A DNA stretch of 64,000 nt from Spirosoma validum (GTDB lineage: Bacteria > Bacteroidota > Bacteroidia > Cytophagales > Spirosomataceae): contig NZ_JACXAA010000007.1 in NCBI RefSeq assembly GCF_014699035.1, forward strand, positions 310,001 through 374,000, read 5' to 3'. Every line of letters starts with the position of its first letter. Within the stretch, counting starts at the first letter, position 1. The notes under the pieces are model-generated. The model worked only from the letters and a program-made list of their open reading frames with translations. It was not told the origin of the DNA and did not search any database. Made by a program: the position numbers and the translations under genes. Below are positions 62,916-64,000 of the stretch, in pieces.

Positions 62916-64000
62916 ATGAACCTAAATCGTAGAGATTTCCTTCAGCAACTAGGCTTCGGTGCCCTTGGTCTGAGTATTGCGACTACCCTTCCTACAACCG
63001 GTTGGGCATTACCCACTAAAACAAGTAAGCTGCCCCGTAGTCTGCCCGAAGCGCAGGGTGTTGCCCCCGGTGGTCTGCTGGATTTTGTGAATACCATCGA
63101 ATCCAAAAAGCTGAATGTTCATAGTCTGATGGTGCTACGTCACGGACAGGTTGTGGCCGAAGGCTGGTGGGCGCCGTATGCCCCTCAACTCAAACACACG
63201 CTCTACTCGCTCAGCAAAAGCTTTACGTCGACAGCTGTGGGCATGGCCGTAGCCGAGAAGCGATTAACGGTCAACGACAAAGTTGTTTCGTTTTTCCCCG
63301 ACGATGTCCCTTCAACCATCAGCCCGAATCTGGCGGCCATGCGCGTAAAAGACCTGTTGACCATGTCGACCGGACATGACAAAGACACAACGCCCAAACT
63401 GCGGGAAGGAGCGAATCCAAACTGGGTCAAATCGTTTCTGGCACAGCCGGTTGATCACGAACCGGGTACGTTCTTCGTCTATAATAGCGGTGCTACGTAT
63501 ATGCTCTCAGCCATTGTTCAGAAACTCACCAAGCAACCCATACTGGAGTATTTAAAACCACGGCTGTTCGGTCCCCTAGGCACTGAAGGCGAAGACTGGG
63601 AAGTATCGCCACAGGGTATTAACACAGGCGGTTGGGGCCTTCGGGTACGTACTGAAGATATTGCTAAGTTCGGTCAGCTCTATCTACAAAAAGGAATGTG
63701 GAACGGGAAGCGGTTAATTACAGAGGAATGGATTACCGACGCCACCCGCGCTGAAGTAGAATCGAAGGGTGGCAAAGGCGATAAACGGGTTAATGATTGG
63801 ATTCAGGGGTATGGCTATCAGTTCTGGCGGTGCCGCAACGATGCGTACCGGGGCGATGGCGCTTTCGGGCAGTATTGCATCGTATTGCCCAAAGAAGATG
63901 CCGTCATAGCCATTACGTCCGAAACAGGTGATATGCAGGCTGTTCTTGATGCCGCCTGGGATCACATTTTGCCCGCGCTCAAGCGAGTTGGATTGCCATC
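62916..64000 (+). CDS. Serine hydrolase, class C beta-lactamase fold, truncated at edge
   Basis: The gene starts at ATG 62916 and runs off the right end after about 361 residues, near its expected C-terminus. The N-terminus MNLNRRDFLQQLGFGALGLS is a twin-arginine signal. The beta-lactamase-type nucleophile motif SLSK (S98, K101), a YNSGATY motif in the place of YxN, and GDGAFGQ as third motif are in order. This matches periplasmic serine hydrolases (COG1680) such as esterases or D-amino-acid peptidases. Confidence 0.92.
   Translation, partial: MNLNRRDFLQQLGFGALGLSIATTLPTTGWALPTKTSKLPRSLPEAQGVAPGGLLDFVNTIESKKLNVHSLMVLRHGQVVAEGWWAPYAPQLKHTLYSLSKSFTSTAVGMAVAEKRLTVNDKVVSFFPDDVPSTISPNLAAMRVKDLLTMSTGHDKDTTPKLREGANPNWVKSFLAQPVDHEPGTFFVYNSGATYMLSAIVQKLTKQPILEYLKPRLFGPLGTEGEDWEVSPQGINTGGWGLRVRTEDIAKFGQLYLQKGMWNGKRLITEEWITDATRAEVESKGGKGDKRVNDWIQGYGYQFWRCRNDAYRGDGAFGQYCIVLPKEDAVIAITSETGDMQAVLDAAWDHILPALKRVGLP

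Overview
The window looks like chromosomal DNA of a Bacteroidota bacterium of the Cytophagales, most like Spirosoma or a close relative. This is inferred from gene content: a hybrid two-component system with an AraC output domain, GH92 mannosidase, PadR plus large orphan MacB-type permeases, DUF4886, and candidate TAnnTTTG promoter boxes. No rRNA, tRNA, CRISPR array, transposase or integrase was seen. Most genes have mid-range GC. One block, about 5740-12160, is clearly AT-rich.

Layout. 3-5475: edge-truncated membrane glycosyltransferase, ABM-domain protein, secreted DUF4886 protein, TPR lipoprotein, methyltransferase. 5640-12163: a 6.5-kb AT-rich island holding a complete four-gene Wadjet-type SMC defence operon (jetABCD order, minus strand). 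It is bounded by two copies of the 3' end of a sensor kinase gene. 12160-21718: one long minus-strand operon with membrane fusion protein, outer-membrane factor, ABC ATPase, two FtsX-type permeases, a frameshifted four-helix-bundle gene, an NtrC-type regulator and its kinase. It is preceded by a candidate sigma-54 promoter and a palindromic upstream site. 21827-25982: AhpD-like protein, epoxide hydrolase and GH92 mannosidase. 26048-36207: two large repetitive surface or secreted proteins, divergent from a hybrid two-component regulator. 36354-38019: ATE/Bpt-like transferase and quinone oxidoreductase.

38046-50270: two parallel clusters, each PadR regulator followed by two ~890-residue permeases with no ATPase. 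Both PadR genes carry the same upstream architecture: two tandem TGTCC/TGTAC-N6-GGACA dyads 21 bp apart, then a YTGGCA-N5-TTTG box. The box is shared with the ABC efflux operon. 50379-56398: an RND efflux operon in the unusual order OMF-MFP-RND, ending in an intrinsic terminator. 56708-59008: glnS with a translationally coupled DUF6883 gene and a DUF4926 gene. 59306-64000: a small broken ORF, an NTF2-like secreted protein, an M14 carboxypeptidase, a frameshifted secreted gene and an edge-truncated serine hydrolase.

How the parts fit. Three export systems (12-21 kb, 38-50 kb, 50-56 kb) dominate. The first two appear to share a sigma-54-like promoter design, and the 13.4-14.8 kb NtrC-type regulator is an obvious candidate activator. 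Nearly every intercistronic gap in these operons holds a long perfect or imperfect hairpin, several with purine-rich/pyrimidine-rich arms. The strongest accessory finding is the Wadjet island and its duplicated kinase-end boundaries.
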